Source of the DNA: Carnegiea gigantea
Taxonomy: Eukaryota; Streptophyta; Magnoliopsida; Caryophyllales; Cactaceae
Length of the DNA: 64,000 nucleotides
Direction: 5' to 3'
Assembly: GCA_029747015.1 (NCBI GenBank)
Contig: JAKOGI010001351.1
Coordinates: forward strand, 37,501-101,500
The notes beneath the pieces were generated by a model. The model was not told the origin of the DNA and did not search any database. It saw only the letters and a list, made by a program, of their open reading frames with translations. Shown in pieces: positions 1-11,299 of the stretch. A program made the translations under genes and the position numbers. Numbering within the stretch: position 1 is the stretch's first letter; every line of letters starts with the position of its first letter.

Positions 1-847
1 TATTTGACTAATTACTATTAACCCTTTTTCCCCTTAATATAGAAAGCATATGTTATCTTAGAGTTTTAGGGTATTAAAAGAATGCTAAATGAAGAAAAGG
101 CCAGATATGTTTTCTTAGAGTTTTAGGGTATGAAACGGAAGGCTGAATGGCATATGACTAACCTTTCAATTAAGAAAATTTTAGAAAGAAAATGTATTGA
201 CCAAAACTCCTTTTTTTTTTGTTTTTGCTGGGGCCTTTGGTTGGGGGGGGGGGGGATGATTACTTGGGCTCGAATAATCTCAAGTTTATTACAACCAATT
301 TCACTACAATTCAAAAATAATTTTCTGTTTTTCAGAAAAGTCTCATAAATGTGCATTATGATTATTGTTTAAAAATTAACATTATTTTCATTGGTTAAAA
401 ATCCATTCCAATAATTTAAATGTATTTAGTAATTATGTTTACATATTTCCTAAAACTAACTACCAATATGAGATGGAGGAAGTAATATTTTTTTTTCCCC
501 AAAAGATTCGCACTTCACCTAGAAAAGAAATGTTGTTTTTGTGGACACGCCTATATGACTACAGACAATGTGTACACACGTATGCACATACGCATACAAA
601 GATGACGGTCATAGACCAAGATCACATGTTCTTGTGATTTTGCTCATGCCAGAGCTTTTTTAGTTTCTTGGGTTAATGAAAAGCGCTTTCATGCCTGCCT
701 GCCTTTACATTGGCCAACTGTGTCGGCACATTGTTAATTGAGTCATGTCCAGCTGAGTCACAAACGGTCTGCCATTCAAATACAATATATTGTGCAATTT
801 GCTTTTTCCCAACGTAATCTGCAGAATACTGTTTTCATGATTCGCAG
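1..847. other. Non-coding flank or intron left of the diterpene synthase exons
   Basis: I see no coding sequence that fits the downstream gene. The exon at 848 starts with the last base of a split arginine codon, so this stretch is probably the preceding intron, with earlier exons left of the window. It holds homopolymer runs (a G run near 243-255 and several T runs) and an alternating purine/pyrimidine stretch near 570-600. The acceptor is the pyrimidine-rich tract ending in CAG at 845-847. Confidence 0.6.
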
Positions 848-946
848 GATGCCTTACGTGAGCAACAATACTTACCTTGAGTTAGCAAAATCCGACTACA
901 GCAACTGCCAATCCTTGCATAGGCTTGAATGGGATAGTGTCCTAAG
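848..946 (+). CDS. CPS: CPS exon a (fifth from the end)
   Basis: It follows a CAG acceptor at 845-847 and ends before the GTAATT donor at 947. Base 848 completes a split codon, ATG at 849 is an internal methionine, and the exon leaves two bases of the next split arginine codon. It encodes the MPYVSNNTYLELAKSDY block of class II synthases. Confidence 0.88.
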
Positions 947-3900
947 GTAATTATTTTACAGACATCAACCACTGCTTCCCTCTTTATTTATCTATTTATT
1001 CAGTACTATTATTATTATTATTATTATTTTCTTTTGGGGTTCTCAATAGGTAATGGGACTCGTCTCTTCCATATTTCTCCTTCCCGGTGAATTGGGATGC
1101 TATGGACTGGTTTTCAGCTCGCTTACCTCTACATAGAATTCCTTAGGACTGTTTTCACATTTCTTATACCTATTTTGCTTGTTGACTGGACGCTACCCAT
1201 GCTTCTTGTTAGGGAAAAACAGAGTTTTAATATTTACAAACCCCAAGTGCAAGGTGTTTCGTTGAGTACATGGGATGTCGTCCGCAGGGAGTTGTGTTTC
1301 CAACTATCAGGGCTAACTGAAGCGTCTCGAGCTAGGCAAAATCGAAAGGGATAGAAAATAGAACTAAACTACTAAAGCGAAAACAAAGGGACTATGATTA
1401 GACTTAAGATGAACCAAGTAATCAAGTTAAGCCCTTACCTTCTCAAGTTACGCTAGTATTCAAAGATGGTCTGTTGTATTATTAAAACCACCAAAGCCCT
1501 CTCTCAAGGGTCAAGAGCTAGTCTAATTATTCTAACCTCCTATTTTCATGGGATTAGTTCAATTAAATTATAAGATTGACAACCCTTGACCTAGCTAGCG
1601 ACGAGACTATTTTCATGTCCCAATCCTAGCTATTCTCTCTACCCATACTAGACAATCAACCTCATCTCTCCGCATAAGTCGATTGCCCCAAAATACGGAT
1701 GAAAGCTCTCTCAAGCATTTCATCGAACACTTGGTGGGCATGAAAGAAAACTCTAAGTTCTAGGCATAAACAAGGGAGGGTTGAGGCTTAAACAAGGTTA
1801 ATTAGTCATTAAGGGCTAATCACAATCCAATCAACCAAGATTAACGACTATTTAAACACAAAAACATGAAAATCTAAACTAAACATAAACTAGCAAATAA
1901 GAACATAAACATGAACAAAAGAGGAATTAATCTAAACTAGCACGAATGAAAACTAAACGAAACACAAAATCATAATAAAAATTAAACATTTAAACTAAGC
2001 AAATCAAATACAAGAATTAAACTGATAAAATCAAAACAAGAACAAAAACGTGAAATAAAGAGAGAGGAAGAAAGAGAGAGACTTATGCTTGAATTGATTG
2101 AAGAATTGGAAATCCACAAGCTTAAGTCCCGAAATACAAACTAAAATACTAATCTAACCCTCCTATGGAGGTTTTTATTGGCTAAAACCTAACCTAAACT
2201 ACTCTAAAAATCGCCCCCAGGAGAAGCCCCGCCAAAAAACCCCTTCAAGAAAGAGAGAAAAGCTGCTTATAAAGGCTGAGAAAACCGCTCCGCTGTGCAG
2301 GCCCGAGGGACGCACGACCGTGCCATGATGCACGGCCGACCGCGAGCCATGCACGACCACCACGCAAAGCCGTGCGTGTGGCCGTGCTGCCCGCGCACAG
2401 CTTCGGTCTTCGTTGCACGGCCGTGTCTACCCTATTGCACGGTCGTGCCTAATTCTTCCACGCGTCTTCCGTTGGCTCCCGGGCTTCGCTAGACCTCTCT
2501 TCTTCCTTGAAATCGCTCCTGAGGTCTTCCTTTCTATCAAAACCCGAGAATTTCTCCTAAAATTACGACAAAACATATTATAAGCACAATTAAATCAAAG
2601 GAAGTGAATTTGACCCTTTCTCATCTAGATTCGGCATGAAAACCATGAGAAAAGTGGATCAAATAAGGGATAAAATGAGGTCAAATATAGGTGCAACACT
2701 TGTTGTAATAGCACTTTGCGGCTTTTTGACAATCAAAGATGGAAATGGAAAACAGGGCAGTCTCAATAAAAAATTCCTGGCTAGAAGTTTGTGTATATAA
2801 ATGCATTGCCTCAATTTATATTTGTATATCGTTGTTTGTAGGTGGCACTCAGAGTACAACCTTGTAGAACTGGGTGTGACCCATAGGGACCTTCTTGTAG
2901 CTTACTTTCTAGCGGCAGCCACCATGTTTAAGCCTGAGAAGTCCAAAGAGCGCCTCGCATGGGCTAAAACTGCTACTTTGTTAGATGCCATTGCCTCAAA
3001 CTTTGTCAAGGACAAGGCCTCACGGGGGGAGAGGAGTGAGTTTGTTACTGAATTTCAAAGGTCCTACATGAGTCAAGGTTATGTGGGCAGTCACAGGTAA
3101 CTAAAGCACCCTTGATATTATCTTCTTCTTGCAGCTTGGTTCAATCTTGATGAGTATTTTCTCTAGTGAATAAGACGATAAGAATAACTGCAAATAAAGT
3201 GCAATCACCATGGAACAATGTAGACATTTAGCACCCATATTCATGGTGAAATAAAAAAACCTACGTAGAGAACAAATAGTTATTTCAGGGATGTATGTTT
3301 AAATCCCACTAAAGTTATGGGAAAATTTTCTTTACACCTTCCTTCTCTCATGATCACGCCTTCCCTCATTTAAGGTGTTCCCTTAAGATATTGACCTTTA
3401 AGTGAGTTGATGATCTTAACTTCTGACCATTATTGAATTTATCAGTAATACCATTAAGTCATTGTCATTAGTTAAACAAGACCTACCTAATCAAACCTGC
3501 TTTATGAGGATATAAACGTAATAAAATTTTCCAAGAAATAGATAAAACTTATTTTAGCTTTTTAGAAGGTTGGAAGTTCAACTCCTGCTGTGCTCAATTT
3601 CTAGAGTCCGAAAAGGTTGAATGGAGGGTATTGTAGAACAACGTTCATGTTTGGTTTGGTACAGAATAATGCAGCCCAACAAGAGGAAAGAGAAAAGGCT
3701 GTTAGGGGCACTTTTGAGCACCCTCAATCAGCTATCATTGGATGCACTTGTCAATTATGGTAGAGACATACGACATCAACTCTATCAAGCAGTGAGTTTT
3801 CTAATTTTCTTGCAATGCAAACTTATGAATAATAATATGCCATCTAATTCTTGCGCATTACTTAGGAGTATGATAATAAATTCTACTGTAATAATCTCGC

Positions 3901-5234
3901 TTTCATAACAAGCATTCTAATCCTACTGCAGTAATTGTCATCTTGATAGGTTTCTAATTTCTATTGTCCTAAAAACCAAGCCCACTGGTAAATTCTAAAT
4001 TGGACATTTAAATAGGCTTAGCTTCTGGTTTTCACTTGTCTAGGGAAAATGACTTGGAGTAGGGAGAGAGTAGGGGGAGAACATCACTTACTCTATTCCT
4101 GTAGATACTTAGTAACTTATATATTGTTTGGTCTTGGGGAAATCTACTGGTGAAATCCACATTTTTTCTAGCAGCGGCCTAGCGTTCTGCCATGGAAATG
4201 TGAACATCACTTGCTCCATTCAAGTAGATACTTCGTAACTCATATGTTGCCTCGTCAAAACAAGTCTTGGTTTTCTTTTGCTTTTGGCGGGTCTATGCTT
4301 ACTTTTCCAAATTTTGTGTTCTTTTTGATAGTGGGATAAATGGCTAAGGACATGGGAACAAGAAGGAGATAGGCATAAAGGAGAGGGAGAACTCTTGGTG
4401 CACATAATTGAACTTTGTGCTGGCCGCTGCCTTTCTGAGGACGTGCTCTCCCATCCATACACACTTTGTCTTTTGGATGTGACAAATCAAGTATGCCAAC
4501 AACTTGGCCATTTTAAAAGCCATAATCATAACCATACCAGAGTAAGATTGGTCAAACCTTAATCTTATATCCATGCATGTGCATTCTTTCTTGGACAAAT
4601 AGGGTTGAATTATATGTGGGATTGCGATTTCCTATTCTCTTTTAATTTTTATTTTTCAATGGTTTTCAAAAACACACCTTCTCTATGAACTGCCTTAATG
4701 ACAACATTATTATATATATCAACCATGAGGATAAAGACCGCGGATAAGATTGTACGAGACTCCAATGTCTGGAGGTTGGGGACAGGCTATACTGATGTGT
4801 GAGTATGAGCAATGAAGGTTAATTAGTAGTCTACTTATCAATATAGAATTTGGAGGAGGTTCTCGATGATGAAATTAGCTTTCATTCTCTCCTAGTAAGT
4901 TCAAAAGTTATAATTCACAATTTTGGACCAGAATCGATTTACATGTATGAACTAATGTTGGCAAATGTACCGTTTGTACTAGGTGGAAGCAAACCGGCAG
5001 GTGCAAGATATGGGTGTTAGGGTGATTAACCCAAATGATAGTCAGACTAGTAGAGTACAAGAAGACATGCAAAAGCTGGTGAAATTAGTACTCTCCAACA
5101 CCTCAAATGGTGCAGATCCTTGTCTCAAGCAAACTTTTCTTGCTGTAGCAAAGACATTCTACTATGCTGCTCATTGCTCCCCTCAAGAGATTGATGATCA
5201 TATTGCAAAAGTACTCTTCCAGAGAGTAGACTAA
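848..5234 (+). CDS. CPS: Class II diterpene synthase, probably ent-copalyl diphosphate synthase; last five exons
   Basis: The family folds geranylgeranyl diphosphate into copalyl diphosphate in plastids; ent-CPS is the first committed step of gibberellin synthesis. Five exons join in one frame with GT/AG borders: 848-946, 2842-3096, 3665-3791, 4332-4541 and 4983-5234 (stop TAA 5232-5234), about 313 residues. Recognisable family blocks are RMPYVSNNTYLELAKSDY, the KERLAWAKT segment, a leucine-rich LLGALLSTLNQLSLDAL block, WDKWLRTWEQEG, and the closing KTFYYAAHCSP...HIAKVLFQRVD. The catalytic DXDD motif belongs to upstream exons outside the window, so activity cannot be judged. All five exons are free of stops and frameshifts, which argues for a functional gene. 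Another class II labdane-type synthase is the main alternative. The gene ends just before the retrotransposon cluster. Confidence 0.88.
947..2841 (+). other. CPS intron carrying a solo LTR
   Basis: This intron is long (1.9 kb) because of the 1.49 kb LTR-like repeat at 1207-2698. The remaining intron sequence is about 0.4 kb and includes an ATT microsatellite at about 1008-1030. The acceptor is TTTGTAG at 2835-2841. Confidence 0.8.
1207..2698. repeat. Solo LTR (family A, copy 1) inside the CPS intron
   Basis: The segment begins TGTTAGGG and ends GTGCAACA, the TG...CA ends of an LTR. It is flanked by near-identical 5-bp direct repeats (CTTCT at 1202-1206, CTTGT at 2699-2703). No primer binding site, polypurine tract or coding sequence is present. 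About 1 kb of it aligns by eye with 41130-42310, for instance the AAGCCCTCTCTCAAG and CTATTTTCATGGG blocks. The middle holds a GC-rich patch near 2290-2470 with repeated GCACGGCCG-like words. Orientation is unclear because the termini are mutually inverted. Confidence 0.72.
2842..3096 (+). CDS. CPS: CPS exon b
   Basis: It joins exon a through a split arginine codon and encodes an 85-residue stretch including YFLAAATMFKPEKSKERLAW and WAKTATLLDAIASNF, both typical of the C-terminal alpha domain of copalyl diphosphate synthases. It ends before the GTAACT donor at 3097. Confidence 0.9.
3665..3791 (+). CDS. CPS: CPS exon c
   Basis: The exon follows a TACAG acceptor and ends before the GTGAGT donor at 3792, phase 0. 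It encodes LLGALLSTLNQLSLDALVNY and GRDIRHQLYQA, the expected continuation of the family. Confidence 0.88.
4332..4541 (+). CDS. CPS: CPS exon d
   Basis: It runs from the TAG acceptor at 4329-4331 to the GTAAGA donor at 4542, exactly 70 codons, phase 0 on both sides. It starts WDKWLRTWEQEGDRHKGEGE, then LLVHIIELCAGR, matching the segment that follows the HQLYQA block in copalyl diphosphate synthases. It has no start codon near its beginning, so a simple start-to-stop scan would miss it. Confidence 0.86.
4983..5234 (+). CDS. CPS: CPS terminal exon
   Basis: It follows a TACTAG acceptor at 4977-4982 and ends with TAA. It encodes the C-terminal tail with KQTFLAVAKTFYYAAHC and HIAKVLFQRVD, the usual family C-terminus. 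Confidence 0.9.
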   Translation: MEANRQVQDMGVRVINPNDSQTSRVQEDMQKLVKLVLSNTSNGADPCLKQTFLAVAKTFYYAAHCSPQEIDDHIAKVLFQRVD

Positions 5235-5370
5235 AATTATTATTTTTTTTCCCCATTGTAACTATCAATTTGAAAAGAAAAAAAAAAATCACAGTTCTAA
5301 TCCTTCATATATACACCAAGGTATAAGAAATGAACTCGATTGATGATCATATTACAAAAGTACTCTTCCA
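5189..5370 (+). repeat. 33-bp direct duplication of the CPS coding end in the 3' flank
   Basis: Bases 5189-5221, inside the last exon, reappear at 5338-5370 with one mismatch (G to A). The second copy lies in the probable 3' UTR. Confidence 0.9.
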
Positions 5371-7098
5371 TTAAAATTGCAAAGATATTTGATGCTTTTT
5401 TCATCCCCCGTCCCCCCCCCCCCAAAAAAACCATAGATACACGAAAATTCTACTTAAGGAAGCTGAATAACAAGCTTATTTAGGTCGAAAATGTACCCTA
5501 TGTAGCATTTTGCTTTGATTCCAATGTGGTGACAACCAATATTTAAGCTTTCATCATTACATGGTGAACATTCAGAACGCCCTAGAGGGGGGTGAATAGG
5601 GTGATTGCGAAAACTTAAAATCACAATTCAATGCAAAAGTAGAAATCAATTAGAAATAATATGTAATAATGTTTTAACGAGGATGAGCTTCAATTAGATT
5701 TAAGTCCCTGCCTAGATTTATTCAGTTCTAGGATTCAACACTCTACTTTTTTTATTAAGATGAAATCTCAACAATCTTTCAGAGTCATCTCACTCTAGAG
5801 ATCCCAATCACTTAAACCAACCTCTTGGTTTAAGTTTGGGGGAGTTGACCTCACAAACCCCATTTTTCACACCTCAATTCTTCGATCTCAAAACAAAGCT
5901 TAATACGATAACTTAATGTGTAATCTCCATGCTTTTTCTCACTTGCTTGGATGCTTGCTCTTGCTCATGTGGTCACTATTTATAGCCTTGCAAGTTGTGA
6001 ACTTAAACAGCCAAGAAGGAAGTTTCTGCCAGAATATCCTGAAATTTGATTTTAGGCCCTTCAAATATAATCTCCAGATTCTAACTTGATTTTCTTGTGA
6101 GCTGAATATTCTGATTTGATCTTCTCTGCAAATCAGCCATGTTGGATATGCTACACATGATATTTTTCTTGCACATGGTATTAGTAATCTCTTAAAAATG
6201 AGCAGCAATAGATTTCGAATATCACTTTGATATTGTCTTGCAATTTAAACTTGTATCTCATTTAGTAGAATATACAAGTTAACTTGGCAAGATCAAATAA
6301 AATATTATTGATACAGGGTAATTCAGTTCATAATTGACCTTGTATGATATTCAAATTTGAATTTCAAATTTGAAGTGGCTAGAATATATCAATCAAATAA
6401 TATATTTCAATTTTGAGTTATACTCTATATTCTCTCCATAATTGTCCTTACTTTCCATTAGTATAAAAGGCTACTCTTCTCATGCTTGCATTCAATTTTC
6501 CAACCTCTTAATTTTACATCCAAGTCTTTAGTTAATTTTGGGTTTCATCAAAACCTTTTTAGCCACTAAGGGAGTCAATACATGGAAATGCAACCACATC
6601 CCATTTTCACCCCAACCCTCCACGAATGGCCTCTTTTTTGGGATGCTTGTGTAAGCTTCATTACTTCATAATTCTGGGGGCCAATCAGCTATCATTTATC
6701 TTACAAAGTTTTATTTTTCTTTATTTATGATGATTCCTTAAGTGTAATCTATAGATAGACGAATTTTCTCTGACCAATCAAGACAAGCCTCGTAGAAACT
6801 CAAATATTCTTTATTTTGCCAAATTATAGTTAGCCACGTGTCAAATTACTTATGTAGGTCCTTTAAATTAAATATTTAATGAAAAAGTATTGCAATCAAT
6901 TAAAAAGCATCACGTGTTATAAATGATGCAGAAAATAAGTGATTATTTTTTTCTTTAAGTAGAGATAATCATGAGGAAAACCTTCCTCTGACTTCTTTTA
7001 CAAAGAGGAGCTATGTCCCTCATTTAAAAGGTCGGTATTCTAAGAATTCACCAGATCTTAAGCATTTTTTCTTTGAAAGAAGACAAGAAACACTTGAT
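5235..7098. other. CPS 3' flank and unclassified repeat-like DNA
   Basis: There is no supported gene. A near-palindromic motif at about 5578-5606 (GCCCTAGAGG then GTGAATAGGGTG) resembles the edge of a dispersed plant repeat. Minus-strand TATAAATAG near 5979-5990 and plus-strand TATAAAAG near 6461-6468 are possible core promoters. The latter could belong to the 5' LTR of the host element H, whose gag relic follows, but I could not place that LTR. A G-box-like CCACGTGT lies near 6834. Confidence 0.4.
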
Positions 7099-8566
7099 GT
7101 GCCGTTTACTCTCGAAGATCAAATCAATCTGCTGATTAAGACTACGCCTCTTAGGTCATCATTTAAGACCAAGTTCATTCAAATTCATTTAAGGAGATCA
7201 AATCAAAGGATCACTTCAATTGTATTCAATATAGAGATTGTGCCAATACATACAGTACCAATAAAAAAATTCAATCTGCTTTCTCAGAAGTACAAATTCT
7301 ATATTCCTTTGAAAGCTACAAGGCCCTTAAAGGCGCCATCCCTCAATCTTAAAGGAAGGCTATCCGATCCACATATCAATCATCAATAACCGTTAGCACT
7401 GCATCTAACAGGTTTATGACTGGGAGTATGGCAATAAGTTGCTACTGCAATTTCCATAAAACAATCAGTTGTGACTGTACTATCGTAGTTATGTAGGATT
7501 CAAAATTTTGGCTCCAAAGTGCTTGATGGAGCCAACCAAGTTGCTTCTCATGCTTTAAAGCAAAAGTCTGTCACCAGTAGCAATATGCCCCATAAAATTC
7601 CTCGTGGGATGGATAAATGTCAAACTCACATTAGTCCTACCTCTAGCCCTGTGATTTGGGAGACGATCGGTATTGGAGTAGCAATTCCTATTCGACATCA
7701 TCAGAGAAATCATTCTTCTCACGGGTTGAAGCTGAACACTCTGACATTATCGTCAAGCTAGTCATGGTGATGAAGGTTGCCAACTTTAAGGAACAACTGG
7801 CAAGTATAAAGGCTATGTTAGATAGAGTTTCCAAGGAGAATGCAGAAAATGACATCCAAATCAAGAGCTAAAACCAGCAGATTGATGAGTTGTCAAAGAA
7901 GCTGGAGAAGAAGTCATCCAAACCTTCCAATAAAAACTCAGGCGGTGAAGATTCTAATAAAAAGTCTAATCGAGTTGAAGACTCATATGACGAGCGTGTA
8001 CTAAAGAAGGATTTTGTTTTGGGTTCGTTGTCTACTAAGCAGATTCAAAGTTTAATTACGAATGCGGTTAAGGCTTACTTAGGGGAAGGGGTCCGTAAGA
8101 CAAACTTATACTCAAAGTCTTATATGAAGAGGATTGATGTCCTTCGAATGCTCAATGGCTATCAACTCCCCAAATTCAATAAGTTCAATGAAAATAACAA
8201 TGCCAAACAACAGATCACCCACTTCATTAAGACGTGCGACAATGCAGGAATGAAAGGAGATAGACTAGTGAAACAATTTATCTGATCTCCTAAAGGAATT
8301 GCTTTTAAATGGTATACTAATTGGAGCCCAAATCTACCAATAGATGGGAACAAATGAGCAATAGTTCCTCAATATATTCTATAGCACTCAGCACTCTGTT
8401 ATATGGCAGAAATGATGAATATTAAGCAATAGAAGGATAAACTTGTCCTTGATTTAATCATTAGAGGTCTCTCAGCCTAGAGTACAAGGATTGTTTCTCT
8501 GAACCTTCTATAGTTGAAATGTGTGTTTTGGGCTTGTATCTTAGGAATTGTAAAAATAAGTTGCAA
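7099..8566 (+). pseudogene. Degenerate Ty3 gag of host element H
   Basis: The best-conserved part is 7890-8285, with the block LNGYQLPKFNKFNENNN, then HFIKTCDNAGMKGDRLVKQF, continuing after a TGA stop (8283) with GIAFKWYTN. This is the PKF..F.G...HI.HF...C..AG..GD.LV.QF pattern of plant Tat-type Ty3 Gag. Upstream pieces at 7099-7389, 7519-7761 and 7656-7871 are frame-shifted fragments. Further stops lie beyond 8340. The sequence is cut at 8566 in the middle of the gag-like block where element B begins. Its natural continuation, the gag-protease junction, appears at 38952. Confidence 0.7.
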
Positions 8567-9996
8567 ATGTACAGCCATAGTTGTAGCACTATACGAGTCG
8601 TCCATAGAGATGGTTGAGTTTAATTATTAGTATTAACCACTAAATTAATCTAAAAATATTCCAGCTAGAATTAATTCCCAATAATTGCAAGTAACCTAAA
8701 AAAACCTAATCTAAAAAAATACCATAAGAGTGGAGAAAGAACGTACCTTGATTCCTTAGACGTACTGGATGTAGGAAATTCGAATCTTGAATGAGAGATC
8801 ACTTCGAGACATCAATATCCACCATTGACTTGAATGGGTAATAAAAATTGACACTTTGAGTGAAATTTTTTTTTAGGGATGATTATAATTGAAACTACTA
8901 AACTGGAATAAAAACTAAAAGTGAAAAACTCTGAATTGAAACTAGAACTAAGGAAATTGAAACTCGAGAATGCAAATTCAAATTGAAAGAATTATAGGAA
9001 AAATAATAATCCCTCAAGTTCTAAACTAATGCTATAGGAGAGAGGGAGAGAATTTGATGATTTTCAACCTCCCCCAAAACCCCCTATTTATCCTAGTGCC
9101 AACCTCCTCATACTTTCCTAATCACAGTAGATTTCTAATGCCCAGCTGATATTCTCACCTTCTTAATTACAATTAATTTTCTATTTCAATTAGAAATAGA
9201 CTTGGAAAATATCTTGCCAAATTCCTAAAATGCCTATGGAATTCATGGGTTGTGCATTCATTGGGAGATGTTGATGCTGATGGGTGCTTGGAATCTTGAC
9301 AAGTCAAACAGATCAGGCCCCTGTAAAAGGAGAAGGAAGCAAGAAGCTACTGGGTTGCAAGACACATGTGTAGGCTGATCAGTTTAAATGGGTCGCGAGA
9401 AGAAAGGAGAGGCGCTGAACTTTGTGATGGGCCATGGATTAAAATAGAGGTGAGCATAGACGGAGGCATGAGGAGCTGAGCACTGGGTTGGGCCTCTTGC
9501 ATGACTTCGCTTGGGCTACTAGGAACTGAGCTATGAGCTGGCTTCTTCCTTTTTCTTTTGTTCTTCTTCTGCTAAATTGGGTTGCATAGCCCAGCCCCTC
9601 TTTTCCTTTTTCCATCTTGTTCTTCCTTTTAGTTCTGGGCTAGGCTCTCATGTGGCCTTCGTGAAGTTTGCTGGGCTAGAGGCACTTGGGCCACATAAAC
9701 TAGCCTTCTCTTGGCCTTTACTTTCCCTTTCTTCTGCTTCGGGGCTGTGCTCTCACCTACTGATTTGAGAAGAGAAGGACAATAAAGTAGGTTGTATGCT
9801 AAACCGGGCCTCAGTGCTAGGTTGGACTTTCTCTTGATTTCCATCTCTTTGTTGTGTGCCTTTTTACACCCATCATTTCATTAATTCCTTACACAAAAAA
9901 ATTACAAAACCCAAATAAAATCTAAAAATAATCTCAATTACGAGTAAAAATTAAGTGATTAGAAGTACTTAAATAGACACTTTTGGTGCCCAAACA
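8567..9996 (-). repeat. 3' LTR of element B
   Basis: It runs from TGTACAGCC at 8567 to CCCAAACA at 9996, so on the minus strand it starts TGTTTGGGC and ends GCTGTACA. The neighbouring tract at 9997-10035 gives, on the minus strand, a GAGGATGAGC word followed by a GTGTGTGGG purine-rich tract, the usual end of Athila-like internal DNA. Length (1.43 kb) and layout resemble the D LTRs, but sequence similarity is weak. Confidence 0.65.
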
Positions 9997-11299
9997 AATA
10001 CCCACACACCAAAATTTTGCTCATCCTCGAGTAAAATAATAGAAAATAAAATCCACCCAAGACGCCTAACTCACTTTCGTAGGAATTACAATTGCACTTA
10101 ACACGTGCAACAAGCCCTTTAAGCCCTTATATTCCCCTTAGTGGACAAGTGTGGTCTCATGAAAGTCTGCAAAAGATATATCCATAAAATCTTTGAAAAA
10201 TAAAAAAATACAAATAGAAAATCTTTTAAAATTTTTAAATGTACTCAAATATACACAAAAGGAAAATTGTACATGCTTGATCAACAAATCACCTTTATAA
10301 CCTAAATGAGATTATACACAAACATAATGTACATAACAAAACTATTGGTCCCCAAGAGTGACATCCACACACCAACTTTTCACCTCACATACCATTAAAA
10401 CATATGAATCCATCCTAATGCATGATGTGTAAGTGTAACATTACCCTAGGAGTTAAGCTTACCATGGTTCAACTCAATCCCACTTGACTATTTTATTGAC
10501 TTACTAAATTAGAAAGTAAGTTTTCCTAGTAGCAATATTGCCTCAAATGGTAGCACCTAGTAGTGCATGCCTCAAAAGGATGCTTGTCATTCCAAACTCT
10601 TTGGGTTTTTCGTTTTGTTTTTTCCCCCCTTTTTTTCACTTTTCGGTTGCATAAGGAAGACAAGTGGGAAAATCAAACCATGAAAGCCTAAAACCCTAAG
10701 ATAATGGTGATATATATAAATAACGATTAGACTCCACATTATAATAGGATGACGGGGTTTAAATTGGGATATGGAGTGACACACTTTGAACTAATGTAAT
10801 GTTTGGTTGGATGTAATGTAATAATAATGTAATGAAATCAACTTTACATTGTAATCATTATTACTCAGTTTGTGGTAATTATAATTATAAGATAGTTCTT
10901 TTATTGTAATATTCTCATATAATAAAAAAAGGTAATGAAAATACAATTACAAACTTAATCACATTATAAGGTTAATTACATCTAACTAAATATTACATAA
11001 GTTCTATCCCATAAAGTGTACTTATATGCAAGCCAATAATAGGTCACAATGGGTCATAGTTAATCAAGATAGGTCAACTTCCCATAATCATACAAAAATA
11101 GACAATCCTTTATGTTTTTTCGAAAATTTTTCTCATTTTTTGTTTCATTTTCAAAAATTTTGAAGCATGGATTCTCCTCCCCTACATCAATATCACACAA
11201 TGTCCATATTTCTGGAAAAAGGAGTATCTGGGGCAAAATAAAAGAAAAGAAAAAAAATGAAAAAAATAATATACATAGTAACACTAGGTAGGATACTAA
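9997..11299 (-). other. 3' non-coding internal region of element B
   Basis: It lies between the integrase end and the 3' LTR. The part at 10060-10170 aligns by eye with 23330-23440 of element D (shared GCAACAAGCCCTTTAA and AGTGGAC blocks), showing that B and D belong to one broad group. A MITE is inserted at 10788-11004. No coding sequence was seen. Confidence 0.6.
10788..11004. mobile_element. MITE with terminal inverted repeats
   Basis: The left end GAACTAATGTAATGTTTGG pairs with the inverted right end, which reads GAACTTATGTAATATTTAG on the other strand; the match continues through TTRGATGTAAT. About 217 bp, AT-rich, no coding. Superfamily and target duplication are not clear. Confidence 0.65.

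Noticed and set aside
1097..1354. Possible additional CPS exon (85-codon open stretch)
   Set aside because: No class II synthase motif, and exon a joins exon b in frame without it. Its right half is already the solo LTR.
2295..2492. GC-rich 65-codon open stretch in the CPS intron
   Set aside because: It falls inside the solo LTR and reflects the repeated GCACGGCCG words. No start context, homology or splice link to CPS.
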